A stretch of 64,000 nucleotides of DNA, taken from assembly GCF_026241155.1 (NCBI RefSeq), contig NZ_JAPFGP010000019.1, positions 41,342 through 105,341 on the forward strand, given 5' to 3'. The notes beneath the pieces are model-generated. The model had not been told where the DNA came from. It did not search any database and saw nothing but the letters and a program-made list of their open reading frames with translations. This document shows positions 17,021 through 25,614 of the stretch, piece after piece. The translations under genes and the position numbers were made by a program. Positions within the stretch are counted from its first letter, which is position 1; the number at the start of each line of letters is the position of its first letter. Source of the stretch: Paucibacter sp. PLA-PC-4 (GTDB lineage: Bacteria; Pseudomonadota; Gammaproteobacteria; Burkholderiales; Burkholderiaceae_C).

Positions 17021-20000
17021 TCAGCGTGGTCTCGCCGTCAGGGGCGCAGTCCCTGGTGTGCGGCTGCCCTCTCCCACTTTGGCCAGAAGCACGAAGGCCG
17101 CCCAGTCACGGGCTGGTGCGCCATCCGCCATCGCCTGCCGCTGGGCCTGCCGCAGCGCGGTGGCTGCGGCATTGCCATCTTGGCTCGCACGGGCGGCATA
17201 CGCGGCGTAGAAGCGTTGCATGAAGCGCGCCGTTGCGCGGTCGTCGACTCGCCACAGGCTGGCCAAGACCTGCGCAGCGCCGTTGTCCAGCAAAGCCGCA
17301 GCCAAGCCATCGACCTCGCGACCGTCAGCGCCGCTCACATCGGCAACGGCTGTCTCGCAGGCCGACAAGGTCACCAGTTGCGGCGTCCCCCACCTCATGC
17401 CGCGCATGCGCTCCAGCGGCAGCCGCGTGCCATCGCCGAGCAGCAGCCATGACTTGGCGATGCTGCCGGGGCGCAGCACAAAATGGGTGCCGATATGCAG
17501 CAGATTGCCCGAGCCGGACATGGCGCCCGCACGGGTCAATGCGTCCTCAGTAAACAGCGAATTGAGCCGGCCTTGACCGGGCACCGGGCCATTTCCGCGG
17601 GCGTCTTTGCCGCAGCGGCTGATGTTGCCCGCATCAAGCCCGAGCACCGGACCATCCACAATGTCACAAAGCTCATCCGCCACGGCCGGCAGTGCAGGCA
17701 AGCCTTGCAAGGCCTGGGTCACCCCGAAGGCGGCGATCTGCGATGTGCCGCTGTGGCGAGGTACGGCCGATGTCTGGGCCTGCCCTCCGGCCACGACCCA
17801 GCGGTAACGTGTCGCCAAATGCTGCTTGCCGTCGTGCATCACGCCCAGCGGCAAGTAGCGCAGCGGCCCGTCCAACCAAACGACGATCTGCTCAGCCTGG
17901 TTGCGATGGGCCGACTGGGCGATCAAGTGTCCGAGCCGACCGTACAGGGCTTCGCTCAATAGCCTGACAGGGCCCGTGTCGGCAAGCGCATCCCTCAGCG
18001 CAGCAACCTGTTGCGCCAGTTCTGAGGCCGGCAGATCGAGCTGATGCAGCTGCGTGCCGGTAGCGCCGACGAGTAGCAGGCTCAGACGTTGCTCGCCGGC
18101 CAGTGTGTAGACGTAGAGTTGTCCGGCTGGCGGCCGTTGCACGGTGCTGCCGCGACCGAGCTTGCGCGCCGGGGCTTGCAAGCCGATCAGCAGTTCGTTC
18201 AATCCGGCCAAGCGGGAGCCCTGCTGCAAAGCGTCGTCGCGACGCAGCTGTGCCAAGCGTGCGGCCTCCTCGGCGGTGATGCGCTGGGCCGCTGCCCGAT
18301 CACTCAAAGCGCGCAACTCGGCCGCACGAGCCTTGTTGTCACTTTGTAGGGTTGCTTCGAAACGCTGCCATGCGGCCTGTTCCGCCGGATTGAGGCTCAC
18401 GCCGTCGCCCGTGAAGGCTTCGCTGAACCCGCGCTCGTTGAAATCAGCTTGCTCGTGTGCCTTGAGCAAGCGCATCACCTCCAAGGCTTCCGGCAGGCGC
18501 TGCGCTTGCAGCAGCCAGTCGGCCACGCGGCGGTACAGCGGCGCCTTGTCGGCCAGGTAGCGCGCGTCGGCAACTGTGCCCATGGGTAGCAGCCGCTGGC
18601 GCTGCTGCTGCAGTTGGCCCAGTGCCAGCTTGCCCAGGAAGATCGCTTGCTCGCGTTGACCGGCATCGGCCTTGATGTCAGCCCACAAGGCCAGCGCCTG
18701 CCATTGCAGGCGCGGTTGACCCGAGGCCAGTGCCGCCGATACGGATCGGCGCGCTGCAGCGTCTGCGCCAATGCCATCGCCTGCGACGCGGGCGCGGCGC
18801 GCCAGCGACATCTGCATCAGCGCGTCAATGTCCGGTTGGCCTGCAGCTGCGGCGGCCGCATCTTCGGCTGGGCAGGCGGCGGCCGCCAACTCGCAGGCCT
18901 GGGCTTGGATGAGGCGGCGGCTGGGGTGTTCGGGCGGCAGCGCGCCGGCGAGTGCTTGGTCGGCGGCCAGCCAGGCGAGGGCTGCAGTCGCGCCATCGCC
19001 CCGGCGCTGGGCCAGCGTGGCTTGCAGCACCTGCGTGCGCGCTTGCTCCTCGGGGCTGCGCGGCCTTGCATCGGCCATCACGAGCTGCAAGTTGGCGGCG
19101 GCCTCGCCCAGTTCGCCCAGCTCGATCATGGCCAGTGCATAGCCCAGGCGCAGCGCATAAGCGGTATCGGCCTCCGGAGCTCCCACCGTCGTGGCCAGCA
19201 GCGCCAGCGCGCGCCGGTAGCTGGCAATGCCCTGGCCCAGGTCACCGAGCGCCATTTGAGCCTCAGCCAGTCGACGCAGCGGCCGGGCGCCCCGCGCGGT
19301 CTTGGACTCGGGTCGGCCGGCCACGCTGGCAACCGCATCCTGAGCCAGTTGCAGGGCTTCGGCCGGACGGCCCCGCGCGAGAAGCAGACCCGACAGCGTT
19401 TCTCGAACCGAAGCCTGGTGACCCATCATGTCGACGGCGCCAGAGGCTTGCGCCTGCCTGGCCTGTTGCAAGGCGGCTTGTAGCGCAAGCTCGGCCGCGT
19501 CGAAGCGCGCCAGGCTCATCAGCAGCAGGCCCCGGTTCTGCAGCGCTATGGCGATGTTCACGGGGTCGTTGGTCAAACGCTCCTGACGCAGCGAGATCTC
19601 TCGCTCTGTGTAACCAAGGGCTTGCTCCAGGCGCGACTGGCGGCGAGCCAGATTGGCCAGCGAGTTCAGCGCACCTGCCGCATGAGCAGCCAGGGTGTCG
19701 GGATCGGACAGTGATTCGTCGAGCAGCCCCAGCAGCAGGGTGTTTGCCTCGTCGAACCGACGTGCGCTGGACAGCAGAGCCCCATGGTTCAGGCGCAGGC
19801 GCAGGCGGTCGCCCGTACTGAGGCCCGACGCCGGGCTGCTGGCGGAATCAATTGCACGCTGGGACCACTGCAGCGCCGTTTCCAGTTGGCTGCGCTGCAA
19901 CCAAATCACCACCAGCATGCCCGCAATCATGCCGCTCTTGCCACTGTGTACAGGGCCTGCGGCGACGTAGCGTCCATACGCGGCGGTCAGTAGCGGCTCC

Positions 20001-20341
20001 GCGTCTGCCGACCGGCCCGACCAGACCAATGCCGACGCAATCTTGGCTTGCCAGTCGGCGCGCAGCAACACGTCATCCGGGTGGTCGCGCATCACCTGCC
20101 GCCAGCCCAGACAGGCCTCCCCGATCCCAGTGCCGGACTGCGCCGTCTGTGCGTCGATGATGCGCTGATTCAGCACGTCGAGATCGACCCATGTGCCCTG
20201 CTGGATAGGCGGCACGGCCGCGCAGGCCTTCTCAAGAATCGCTGCTTCGTCAGCCAGTGCGGCACTGGCGGCCACTGCCGTCAGCACGCCGGTAAGCAGC
20301 AACACGTTTTTTCTTGTCTTCTTCCATATCGAGGTGCTCAT
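17021..20341 (-). CDS. TPR-CHAT protease, exported
   Basis: A 1106-residue protein. A signal peptide (VLLLTGVLTAVAASAALA) is followed by a long tetratricopeptide-rich helical region (about residues 60-560), a coiled linker and a C-terminal CHAT domain. The caspase-like dyad is visible: His953 in LHIGTHF and Cys995 in TLSACETA. CHAT proteins are clan CD cysteine peptidases often switched on by protein contacts through their repeats. The start ATG overlaps the upstream gene by 4 bp, making a sigma factor / membrane protein / CHAT operon. The signal peptide places it in the envelope, unlike the cytoplasmic CHAT proteases of CRISPR systems. Substrate unknown. Confidence 0.85.
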   Translation of the reverse strand: MSTSIWKKTRKNVLLLTGVLTAVAASAALADEAAILEKACAAVPPIQQGTWVDLDVLNQRIIDAQTAQSGTGIGEACLGWRQVMRDHPDDVLLRADWQAKIASALVWSGRSADAEPLLTAAYGRYVAAGPVHSGKSGMIAGMLVVIWLQRSQLETALQWSQRAIDSASSPASGLSTGDRLRLRLNHGALLSSARRFDEANTLLLGLLDESLSDPDTLAAHAAGALNSLANLARRQSRLEQALGYTEREISLRQERLTNDPVNIAIALQNRGLLLMSLARFDAAELALQAALQQARQAQASGAVDMMGHQASVRETLSGLLLARGRPAEALQLAQDAVASVAGRPESKTARGARPLRRLAEAQMALGDLGQGIASYRRALALLATTVGAPEADTAYALRLGYALAMIELGELGEAAANLQLVMADARPRSPEEQARTQVLQATLAQRRGDGATAALAWLAADQALAGALPPEHPSRRLIQAQACELAAAACPAEDAAAAAAGQPDIDALMQMSLARRARVAGDGIGADAAARRSVSAALASGQPRLQWQALALWADIKADAGQREQAIFLGKLALGQLQQQRQRLLPMGTVADARYLADKAPLYRRVADWLLQAQRLPEALEVMRLLKAHEQADFNERGFSEAFTGDGVSLNPAEQAAWQRFEATLQSDNKARAAELRALSDRAAAQRITAEEAARLAQLRRDDALQQGSRLAGLNELLIGLQAPARKLGRGSTVQRPPAGQLYVYTLAGEQRLSLLLVGATGTQLHQLDLPASELAQQVAALRDALADTGPVRLLSEALYGRLGHLIAQSAHRNQAEQIVVWLDGPLRYLPLGVMHDGKQHLATRYRWVVAGGQAQTSAVPRHSGTSQIAAFGVTQALQGLPALPAVADELCDIVDGPVLGLDAGNISRCGKDARGNGPVPGQGRLNSLFTEDALTRAGAMSGSGNLLHIGTHFVLRPGSIAKSWLLLGDGTRLPLERMRGMRWGTPQLVTLSACETAVADVSGADGREVDGLAAALLDNGAAQVLASLWRVDDRATARFMQRFYAAYAARASQDGNAAATALRQAQRQAMADGAPARDWAAFVLLAKVGEGSRTPGTAPLTARPR

Positions 20342-20955
20342 TGGCGGGCTGGAGGCGGCGTGGTGATTTCTATCTGCAGGCTGGGGCCTTCAGGCGGTTC
20401 GAGACCAAGGCGCGTCAACGTCGCAGCCTGGGTCGCAGGCAGCGGCACGGGCAGCGCCAGGTCGATACCGATGCGCCCCAGGCGTTCGAAGGGCTGGGCG
20501 TCGAAGCCGGCCCCCCGCAACTCATGCAGCAGTTGCTGGCGGCGTAGCGTTGCGTCCCGCGCTTCGATGCGCTGCACCGTCGCTCCGCGCCAAATGCCGT
20601 CGGCCGGTCCAGCCTCGTCGATGCCTTGCCGGGCGGGCAGCAAAATCAGCACGGCGCCAAACGCAACAACGCTGGCGGCCAAGGCGTAGCGCCATTGATT
20701 GGCTGCCTTGCGGGAAGCCGGCGGTTCCTGCGCGGCGGCAGCCAGCACACCGGCTTCACGCGCACGGGCCAGCAAGCGGCCCACTCGATCGTCGGCCGCC
20801 GCCGGCGCCCCCGGTGGCGCGGTGACCCGGTAGCTCAGCAGCGCCGCGCGCAGCCACGCTGCTTCCTTGCGCGTGCGAGCGTCGGCCTCGGGTACAGAGC
20901 GACCTGCCAACAGATCCAGCCACTGCTGATCGTCGTTCGCATCGTTCGTGCTCAT
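20338..20955 (-). CDS. Membrane protein, putative anti-sigma factor
   Basis: A 205-residue single-pass membrane protein. A cytoplasmic, Ala/Arg-rich N-terminal part (about 1-90) precedes one hydrophobic segment (YALAASVVAFGAVLILLPA) and a periplasmic domain of about 85 residues (VQRIEARDATLRRQQLLHEL...). Its start overlaps the sigma-factor stop by 4 bp, and its end overlaps the CHAT start. Size, topology and operon position fit an anti-sigma factor, but no zinc-binding HxxxCxxC motif is present, so the role is inferred from context. Confidence 0.6.
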   Translation of the reverse strand: MSTNDANDDQQWLDLLAGRSVPEADARTRKEAAWLRAALLSYRVTAPPGAPAAADDRVGRLLARAREAGVLAAAAQEPPASRKAANQWRYALAASVVAFGAVLILLPARQGIDEAGPADGIWRGATVQRIEARDATLRRQQLLHELRGAGFDAQPFERLGRIGIDLALPVPLPATQAATLTRLGLEPPEGPSLQIEITTPPPARQ

Positions 20956-21584
20956 GGCACGCCCCCTGGGCTGACCAAACCATACCAGTCCGCGAAATAG
21001 GGTCGAGCCTTTTTACGGCACTGTGAGATGAACTCTCGCGTTGCGCCGGGGCTGCGTTCCAGCAAGGCTTCGATGGCAGCATTGTCCAGTCCATCCTCGA
21101 CCACCCATCGCAACACGGTCCCATGCTCGGGATAGTCGGCCGCGAACCGTTCGAAGCAGCGGCGGAACACGAGCTCGACCTGGCGTTCGGACAAAGCGCT
21201 CTCTGGAGTGCTCCCCTGCACCGCCGACAGATCCTGCACCGCCTCTTGCACCTGCACAGTGAGTTGCCCCGCGTCATCGTGCAGCGGTTCCTCATGGGGC
21301 GCCTGCGACTTGCCGCGGCGCAGCGCATCCAGCAAGGTGTGGCGAACGATCTGGTGGATCCATGCAAGCGGCTCACCAGGTCCGCGAAAGGTCGCGCAGC
21401 GCTGCCAGACCTTCACCATCGCCTCCTGCACCACATCCTCCGCCGCCTGCCAGCTGCGCAGCGCGGCAGCGGCCTCGCGGTAAAAGCGCGCGCCATGCTC
21501 GCGATCGACTACGCGCAGCCAGGTCTCAATTTGCTGACCGCCTTCGCGGCAGGCTTGGGTGAAGGCGTGGGCGGATAGTGGCAT
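20952..21584 (-). CDS. ECF-type sigma factor
   Basis: A 210-residue sigma-70 family protein. Region 2 includes AAEDVVQEAMVKVWQRC and WIHQIVRHTLLDALRR. The region 4 part (EHGTVLRWVVEDGLDNAAIEALLERSPG) is divergent from classic ECF helix-turn-helices. ATG 21584 (MPLSAHAF) starts just before the conserved part; the open frame runs further to 21650. It probably controls its own operon with the membrane protein and CHAT protease. Confidence 0.78.
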   Translation of the reverse strand: MPLSAHAFTQACREGGQQIETWLRVVDREHGARFYREAAAALRSWQAAEDVVQEAMVKVWQRCATFRGPGEPLAWIHQIVRHTLLDALRRGKSQAPHEEPLHDDAGQLTVQVQEAVQDLSAVQGSTPESALSERQVELVFRRCFERFAADYPEHGTVLRWVVEDGLDNAAIEALLERSPGATREFISQCRKKARPYFADWYGLVSPGGVP

Positions 21585-21684
21585 GGGGCAGACGAAGCCA
21601 GGTTCGGACAATCCTACGGGCAATACAGGCTGACTGGCGAGGCTCGGCACAGAAAATGGCGTCGATGCCCTTTGGCGGGATTAA

Positions 21685-21717
21685 ACCCGGCCGGCCAGTG
21701 AAGCCAGCCGGCCGGGT
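21685..21717. terminator. Strong hairpin between PEP-CTERM gene and sigma operon
   Basis: A perfect 11-bp GC-rich inverted repeat (ACCCGGCCGGC / GCCGGCCGGGT) with an 11-nt loop, 24 bp past the stop of the minus-strand PEP-CTERM gene. There is no long T-run on the minus strand, so termination may be partial. Confidence 0.6.
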
Positions 21718-21740
21718 CGCCTCTCTCTTCAGATCTTGAT

Positions 21741-24329
21741 TCAGCAGATACGGTCCAAGCCGCGACGAGCCCGCAACTTGCGGACACCGACCAGAGCCAG
21801 CCCCAATGCCCACAAGGCGTAGGTGGCAGGCTCCGGCACCGCGGTCACCCGCAGCGTGATGCTGTCTGCGTTGTATTCGACCGCGAACTGGTCGGCGGCC
21901 AGGCCGTGCCAACTGATGCTGTCAAAGGTGGAGTTGGACAAGCGTTGGTTGAACGTGGCGATGGTGTAGACGTCGCCGAGTTGCAGCGTAGTGCCCGCGC
22001 TGGCCCATACAGACAGCTCACCGTTCCACGAGGCATCATCGGTGACGACCAGCATGTCTGACGCGCCGGCACTGGCGAGGTCGATTCGCAGCACCGCGCT
22101 GTCCCTGAACACCAGGTCGCCGTCGATGGTCAGTGTGCCAAGGACATTGCCCAGGCCCGGATCCAAGGTGCCGCGGTTGACAAGCGCATAGTTGTTGCGG
22201 CCGGCATCGACGGTTCCCACACCTGTGATCAGGCCCGCGTTCTCAAAATCGGACTGCAGCACCGCCGCTTCGGAGATCTCCACAGTGCCTGTATTGCTGA
22301 AGCTGTCGTAGGTGCCGAAGGTACCCGACTTGATGCTCAGCAGCCCGTGGTTTTCGAAGCCGTAGGCCCGCGTGGTGCCCAGGCCGGTGCGGACATAGCT
22401 GCCATTGTTGACGAAGGTGCCCACGTAACCGCGCAGGGTCTTGTAGGCATTGGCAGCGCTTGATGCCGTACCGAGATCCGTAAACTGGGCGTTGTTGATC
22501 ACAGCGCCGTTGAAGACAGAGCCCGCGATGCCCCCTTCGCCGGGCGTCCAGGTGCTGTTGCCCTGCAGTGTCAGCGTGTGGTTGAGACTGACACCTTGGC
22601 TGCTCGCACCGTCGAAGACGGTGTTTCCGGTGACGGTGGTCTGTCCAGTTTGGTAGGAACCTGCAATACCGCCCAGGTCACCTTTTCGGAAGTCGAGGCT
22701 GGCAACAGTCAGGTGCCCCGTGCCGGTGAGTTGCCCTCCGGACATCACCAGTCGATTCAAGGTATTGGTGCTGGCATTGTCCAGCGTGCCATCGAAGATC
22801 TGCACATTGCCGTTCAGCACAGCGCTGCTGGCGACGTCTACCTTGGCGCGTTCAACGGTCATCCAACCTTGGTTGTCGACCTGCCCGCTGAGGGTCGAGT
22901 TGCCGAATCGGTACGCCAACTCGGCGCCTGCAGCCACATTGATCAGCCCGGCCGAGGCGCCGCGCTCTCGGAACTCGAACGTACCGCCTTGGATGTGCAG
23001 GGTGCCAGCATTGTCAAAGCCGTAGGCCCGCGTGGTGCCCAGGCCGGTGCGGACATAGCTGGTGTTGTTGATGAAACTGCCAGCAGAACCGCCCAGGGTC
23101 TTGTAGGCATTGGCCGCGCTGGAGGCCGTCCCGAGATCCATGAACGTGGCATTGTTGATGATGCTGCCGATGAACACGGAGCCAGCAATCCCCCCCTCGC
23201 CAGCCGTCCAGGTGCTGTTGCCCTGCAGTGTCAGTGTGTGGTTGAGGCTGACACCTTGGCTGCTCGCACCGTCGAAGACGGTGTTTCCGGTGACGGTGGT
23301 CTGTCCAGTTTGGTAGGAACCTGCAATACCGCCCAGGTCACCCTTTCGGAAGTCGAGGCTGGCAACGGTCAGGTGCCCCGTGCCGGTGAGTTGCCCTCCG
23401 GACATCACCAGTCTGTTCAAGGTATTGGTGCTGGCATTGTCCAGCGTGCCATCGAAGATCTGCACATTGCCGTTCAGCACCGCGCTGCTGGCGACGTCTA
23501 CCTTGGCGCGTTCGACGATCATCCAACCCTGGTTGTCGACCTGCCCGCTGAGGGTCGAGTTGCCAAATCGGTAGGCCAACTCGGCGCCTGCAGCCACATT
23601 GATCAGCCCGGCCGAGGAGCCGCGCTCTCGGAACTCGAACGTACCGCCTTGGATGTGCATGGTGCCAGCATTGTCAAAGCCGTAGGCCCGCGTAGTGCCC
23701 AGGCCGTTGCGGACATAGCTGGCGTTATTGATGAAGGTGCCAGCAGCACCGCCCAGGGTCTTGTAGGCATTGGCCGCGCTGGAGGCCGTACCCAGATCCA
23801 TGAACGTGGCATTGCTGATGATGGCGCCGCTGAAAACAGCGCCGACGATCCCCCCCTCGCCAGCCGTCCATGTGCTATTGCCCTGCAGTGTCAGCGTGTG
23901 GTTGAGGTTGACAGCTTGGCTGCGCGCACCGTCGAAGACAGTGCTGCCGGTCACGGTGGTTTGTCCGGCTGGGTAGATGCTGCTGGAGCCACCCATATTG
24001 CCACTGAAAAAATCCAGACTTTCGGCAGTCAGCATCCCGCCGTACAGCTGGCCACCGTTGAGCACCAGGCGTCCCACACTGCGCACGGAAGACAAGGCCG
24101 TGCTTCCGCCCGTCAGCGCCGCCGTGTCGCCGGGACCTGGCACGCCCAGCAAGGTCCACTGATTTGCATCCTCCCAGTTTCCGTTGGCCCCCTTCCACAG
24201 ATAGTCCAGCGCCGTGGCTGGCGTCTGCAAGGCCATCAGTGCCAATGCAATGCTGCCCAGGCGAAGTGCAGCGCGGGCGTCGCGCCGCTTACGTTCCGAG
24301 CCAGTTTGAGAGCGGTTGGTGCTTTTCAT
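21741..24329 (-). CDS. Large repeat-containing PEP-CTERM surface protein
   Basis: About 862 residues from MKSTNRSQ (24329); an ATG at 24341 is also possible. The N-terminal signal (LGSIALALMALQTPATA) is followed by WKGANGNWEDANQW, a common start of autotransporter-like passenger proteins. Three repeats of about 220 residues follow, and then the PEP-CTERM sorting signal VPEPATYALWALGLALVG ending in Arg-rich residues. PEP-CTERM proteins are processed by an exosortase and tied to exopolysaccharide or biofilm; no exosortase gene lies in the window. The repeats are rich in Gly, Asn and Thr, as in beta-helical adhesins. It lies just downstream of a LuxR-type regulator gene read in the same direction. 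Confidence 0.85.
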   Translation of the reverse strand: MKSTNRSQTGSERKRRDARAALRLGSIALALMALQTPATALDYLWKGANGNWEDANQWTLLGVPGPGDTAALTGGSTALSSVRSVGRLVLNGGQLYGGMLTAESLDFFSGNMGGSSSIYPAGQTTVTGSTVFDGARSQAVNLNHTLTLQGNSTWTAGEGGIVGAVFSGAIISNATFMDLGTASSAANAYKTLGGAAGTFINNASYVRNGLGTTRAYGFDNAGTMHIQGGTFEFRERGSSAGLINVAAGAELAYRFGNSTLSGQVDNQGWMIVERAKVDVASSAVLNGNVQIFDGTLDNASTNTLNRLVMSGGQLTGTGHLTVASLDFRKGDLGGIAGSYQTGQTTVTGNTVFDGASSQGVSLNHTLTLQGNSTWTAGEGGIAGSVFIGSIINNATFMDLGTASSAANAYKTLGGSAGSFINNTSYVRTGLGTTRAYGFDNAGTLHIQGGTFEFRERGASAGLINVAAGAELAYRFGNSTLSGQVDNQGWMTVERAKVDVASSAVLNGNVQIFDGTLDNASTNTLNRLVMSGGQLTGTGHLTVASLDFRKGDLGGIAGSYQTGQTTVTGNTVFDGASSQGVSLNHTLTLQGNSTWTPGEGGIAGSVFNGAVINNAQFTDLGTASSAANAYKTLRGYVGTFVNNGSYVRTGLGTTRAYGFENHGLLSIKSGTFGTYDSFSNTGTVEISEAAVLQSDFENAGLITGVGTVDAGRNNYALVNRGTLDPGLGNVLGTLTIDGDLVFRDSAVLRIDLASAGASDMLVVTDDASWNGELSVWASAGTTLQLGDVYTIATFNQRLSNSTFDSISWHGLAADQFAVEYNADSITLRVTAVPEPATYALWALGLALVGVRKLRARRGLDRIC
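22341..23980. repeat. Tandem 660-bp repeats in PEP-CTERM gene
   Basis: Matching blocks recur with a period of exactly 660 bp (for example the GTAGGCCCGCGTGGTGCCC block at 22362, 23022 and 23682). There are two full near-identical copies and a third, partial and more diverged copy. The protein repeat is 220 residues. Confidence 0.9.
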
Positions 24330-24361
24330 GATTGGGTCCATTTCAGGAGATGACAGCGAAA

Positions 24362-25024
24362 TCACAGGCACTCGCCGGCGGCGGGCTCAGGTATCGGGGG
24401 ACTGTGCTCGGCGGGAGCACCCGTGTCGTTGCCCGTTTGGGCAAGACCTGGCACCTGAACGCTGCAGGCCCCTTCAAGCGAGGGGTGCGGAGGCATCGCT
24501 ACGCTGCGCAAGATCAGCGATACAAGCTGCGACTGCCGACGCGTCCCGCTCTTTGCCAGCAAGCGTTTGATGTGCGACTGGATGGTGTTGGCTTGCACAC
24601 CCATGGCCATGGCCAGTGCTGCGCTGTCCAGCCCCTTCGCCAGTCCGGCGGCGACCTGCGCCTCGGTGGGCGTGAGCCCAAAGAGGCTTTGCAGCAGCGT
24701 GGGGTCGGGCAATTCGAGCTCAGGGTCACGCAGACTGACAAGAATCCACGAACCGAAGTTCGCAGGAAGCCGCTCGGCACGCAGGGTGAGGGCGAGCTGT
24801 CCGGGCCTTGGCAGTTGCAAGGCCGAGCGTTGTCCCCGAGCGGCCAGATCAAGACTTTGCTTCAGACCCGGTCCATCGCCGGGCGCGTGCAAGCGGCGTT
24901 GACGAATCGCCAGCACCTGGACGTTCCTACCCAGCAGACTGAGCGCGGCAGGGCTTACTTGAACCACCGTGAGCTGTGTGTCAAGAAGAATGCCCGGCCT
25001 CTCGGGTATGTTCGCTTCGATCAT
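24362..25024 (-). CDS. LuxR-type transcriptional regulator with PAS-like sensor
   Basis: A 220-residue regulator from MIEANIPE (25024). The N-terminal ~110 residues look like a PAS-type sensory fold (GILLDTQLTVVQVSPAALSLL). The C-terminal helix-turn-helix is LuxR-like (LTPTEAQVAAGLAKGLDSAALAMAMGVQANTIQSHIKRLL). It lies between two large PEP-CTERM genes: one directly downstream in the same direction, the other divergent. A shared palindrome precedes each of the two genes, so it is the natural candidate regulator of both. One of the two palindromes lies inside its own coding sequence near the 3' end. Confidence 0.8.
   Translation of the reverse strand: MIEANIPERPGILLDTQLTVVQVSPAALSLLGRNVQVLAIRQRRLHAPGDGPGLKQSLDLAARGQRSALQLPRPGQLALTLRAERLPANFGSWILVSLRDPELELPDPTLLQSLFGLTPTEAQVAAGLAKGLDSAALAMAMGVQANTIQSHIKRLLAKSGTRRQSQLVSLILRSVAMPPHPSLEGACSVQVPGLAQTGNDTGAPAEHSPPIPEPAAGECL
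24425..24445 (-). promoter_or_regulatory. Palindromic operator candidate upstream of PEP-CTERM gene 1
   Basis: TTGCCC-N4-GGGCAA at 24429-24444, about 85-100 bp upstream of the PEP-CTERM start and inside the 3' end of the LuxR-type gene. Read toward the PEP-CTERM gene, 19 of 21 bases match the site at 25508-25528 upstream of the other large PEP-CTERM gene. Confidence 0.6.
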
Positions 25025-25614
25025 GATGCTCCTCCCCCTGCAACGCGGGGCGAACGCCACTCCGATGGAGTGAGTTGCCTGCGTTTGTCACAGTGAAGAC
25101 GAAGGCGGCGCCGATTTGTCAGGCCGGCGAGGCCGCCAAGGCCGCTGTGGCCAGTAAAAGCTCCAACAGGCCGGCCCCACGGCAGTGCAGCTGAGGGAAA
25201 CGGTGAGGCCGGCAAGAGGGGGTCACCCGGGAGGGTGATTCGAGGTTGTGGGGTGGCAGGGCGGAATGGATCCTGTAGCGCTTCGCGACAGGCAAGGCTG
25301 GCGCGTCAAGAGCAGACGAAGCCGCGCGAAGAACGTCAGGCCTCACGCACCCGCCCTCGATAAAACCATCAAGGTCCCATGCGAGCGAACGCAGTGCCAA
25401 CTCTCAGGCGTGTTGCCCAGGTAGCCGCACCTCCACTGGGTACGGTGACGGCGGCAGCGGCCGGCATGCCCCCCATTCGAAGGGGTAGAACGCAGCCGCA
25501 GTCCAAACTTGCCCATATGGGCAACGACGTCAAGTGCAGCCGCCGATAGGCTTTCACGACATGTTGCCAGCTCCCCTGCAATGGCAACCCTCCAACGAAG
25601 CCGAGCCATTGCCC
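25025..25614. other. Divergent regulatory region
   Basis: About 590 bp between the LuxR-type gene and the second large PEP-CTERM gene. Apart from the palindrome at 25508-25528, no gene or structured RNA was recognised. Promoters for both directions are expected here. Confidence 0.45.
25508..25528 (+). promoter_or_regulatory. Palindromic operator candidate upstream of PEP-CTERM gene 2
   Basis: The perfect 16-bp palindrome TTGCCCATATGGGCAA (25509-25524) lies 90 bp before the start codon at 25615. Size and symmetry suit a dimeric LuxR-type regulator. The site is nearly identical, including 3' flanking ACGAC-type bases, to that at 24425-24445. Confidence 0.65.

Noticed and set aside
17021..20341. 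CHAT protein as a CRISPR-linked craspase or gasdermin-type defence protease
   Set aside because: It has a signal peptide and sits with a sigma factor; no cas, gasdermin or other defence gene is adjacent.
22578..24353. Plus-strand frame of 591 codons with internal repeats
   Set aside because: Its repeats merely mirror the 660-bp DNA repeats of the PEP-CTERM gene on the other strand; no signal peptide or family.
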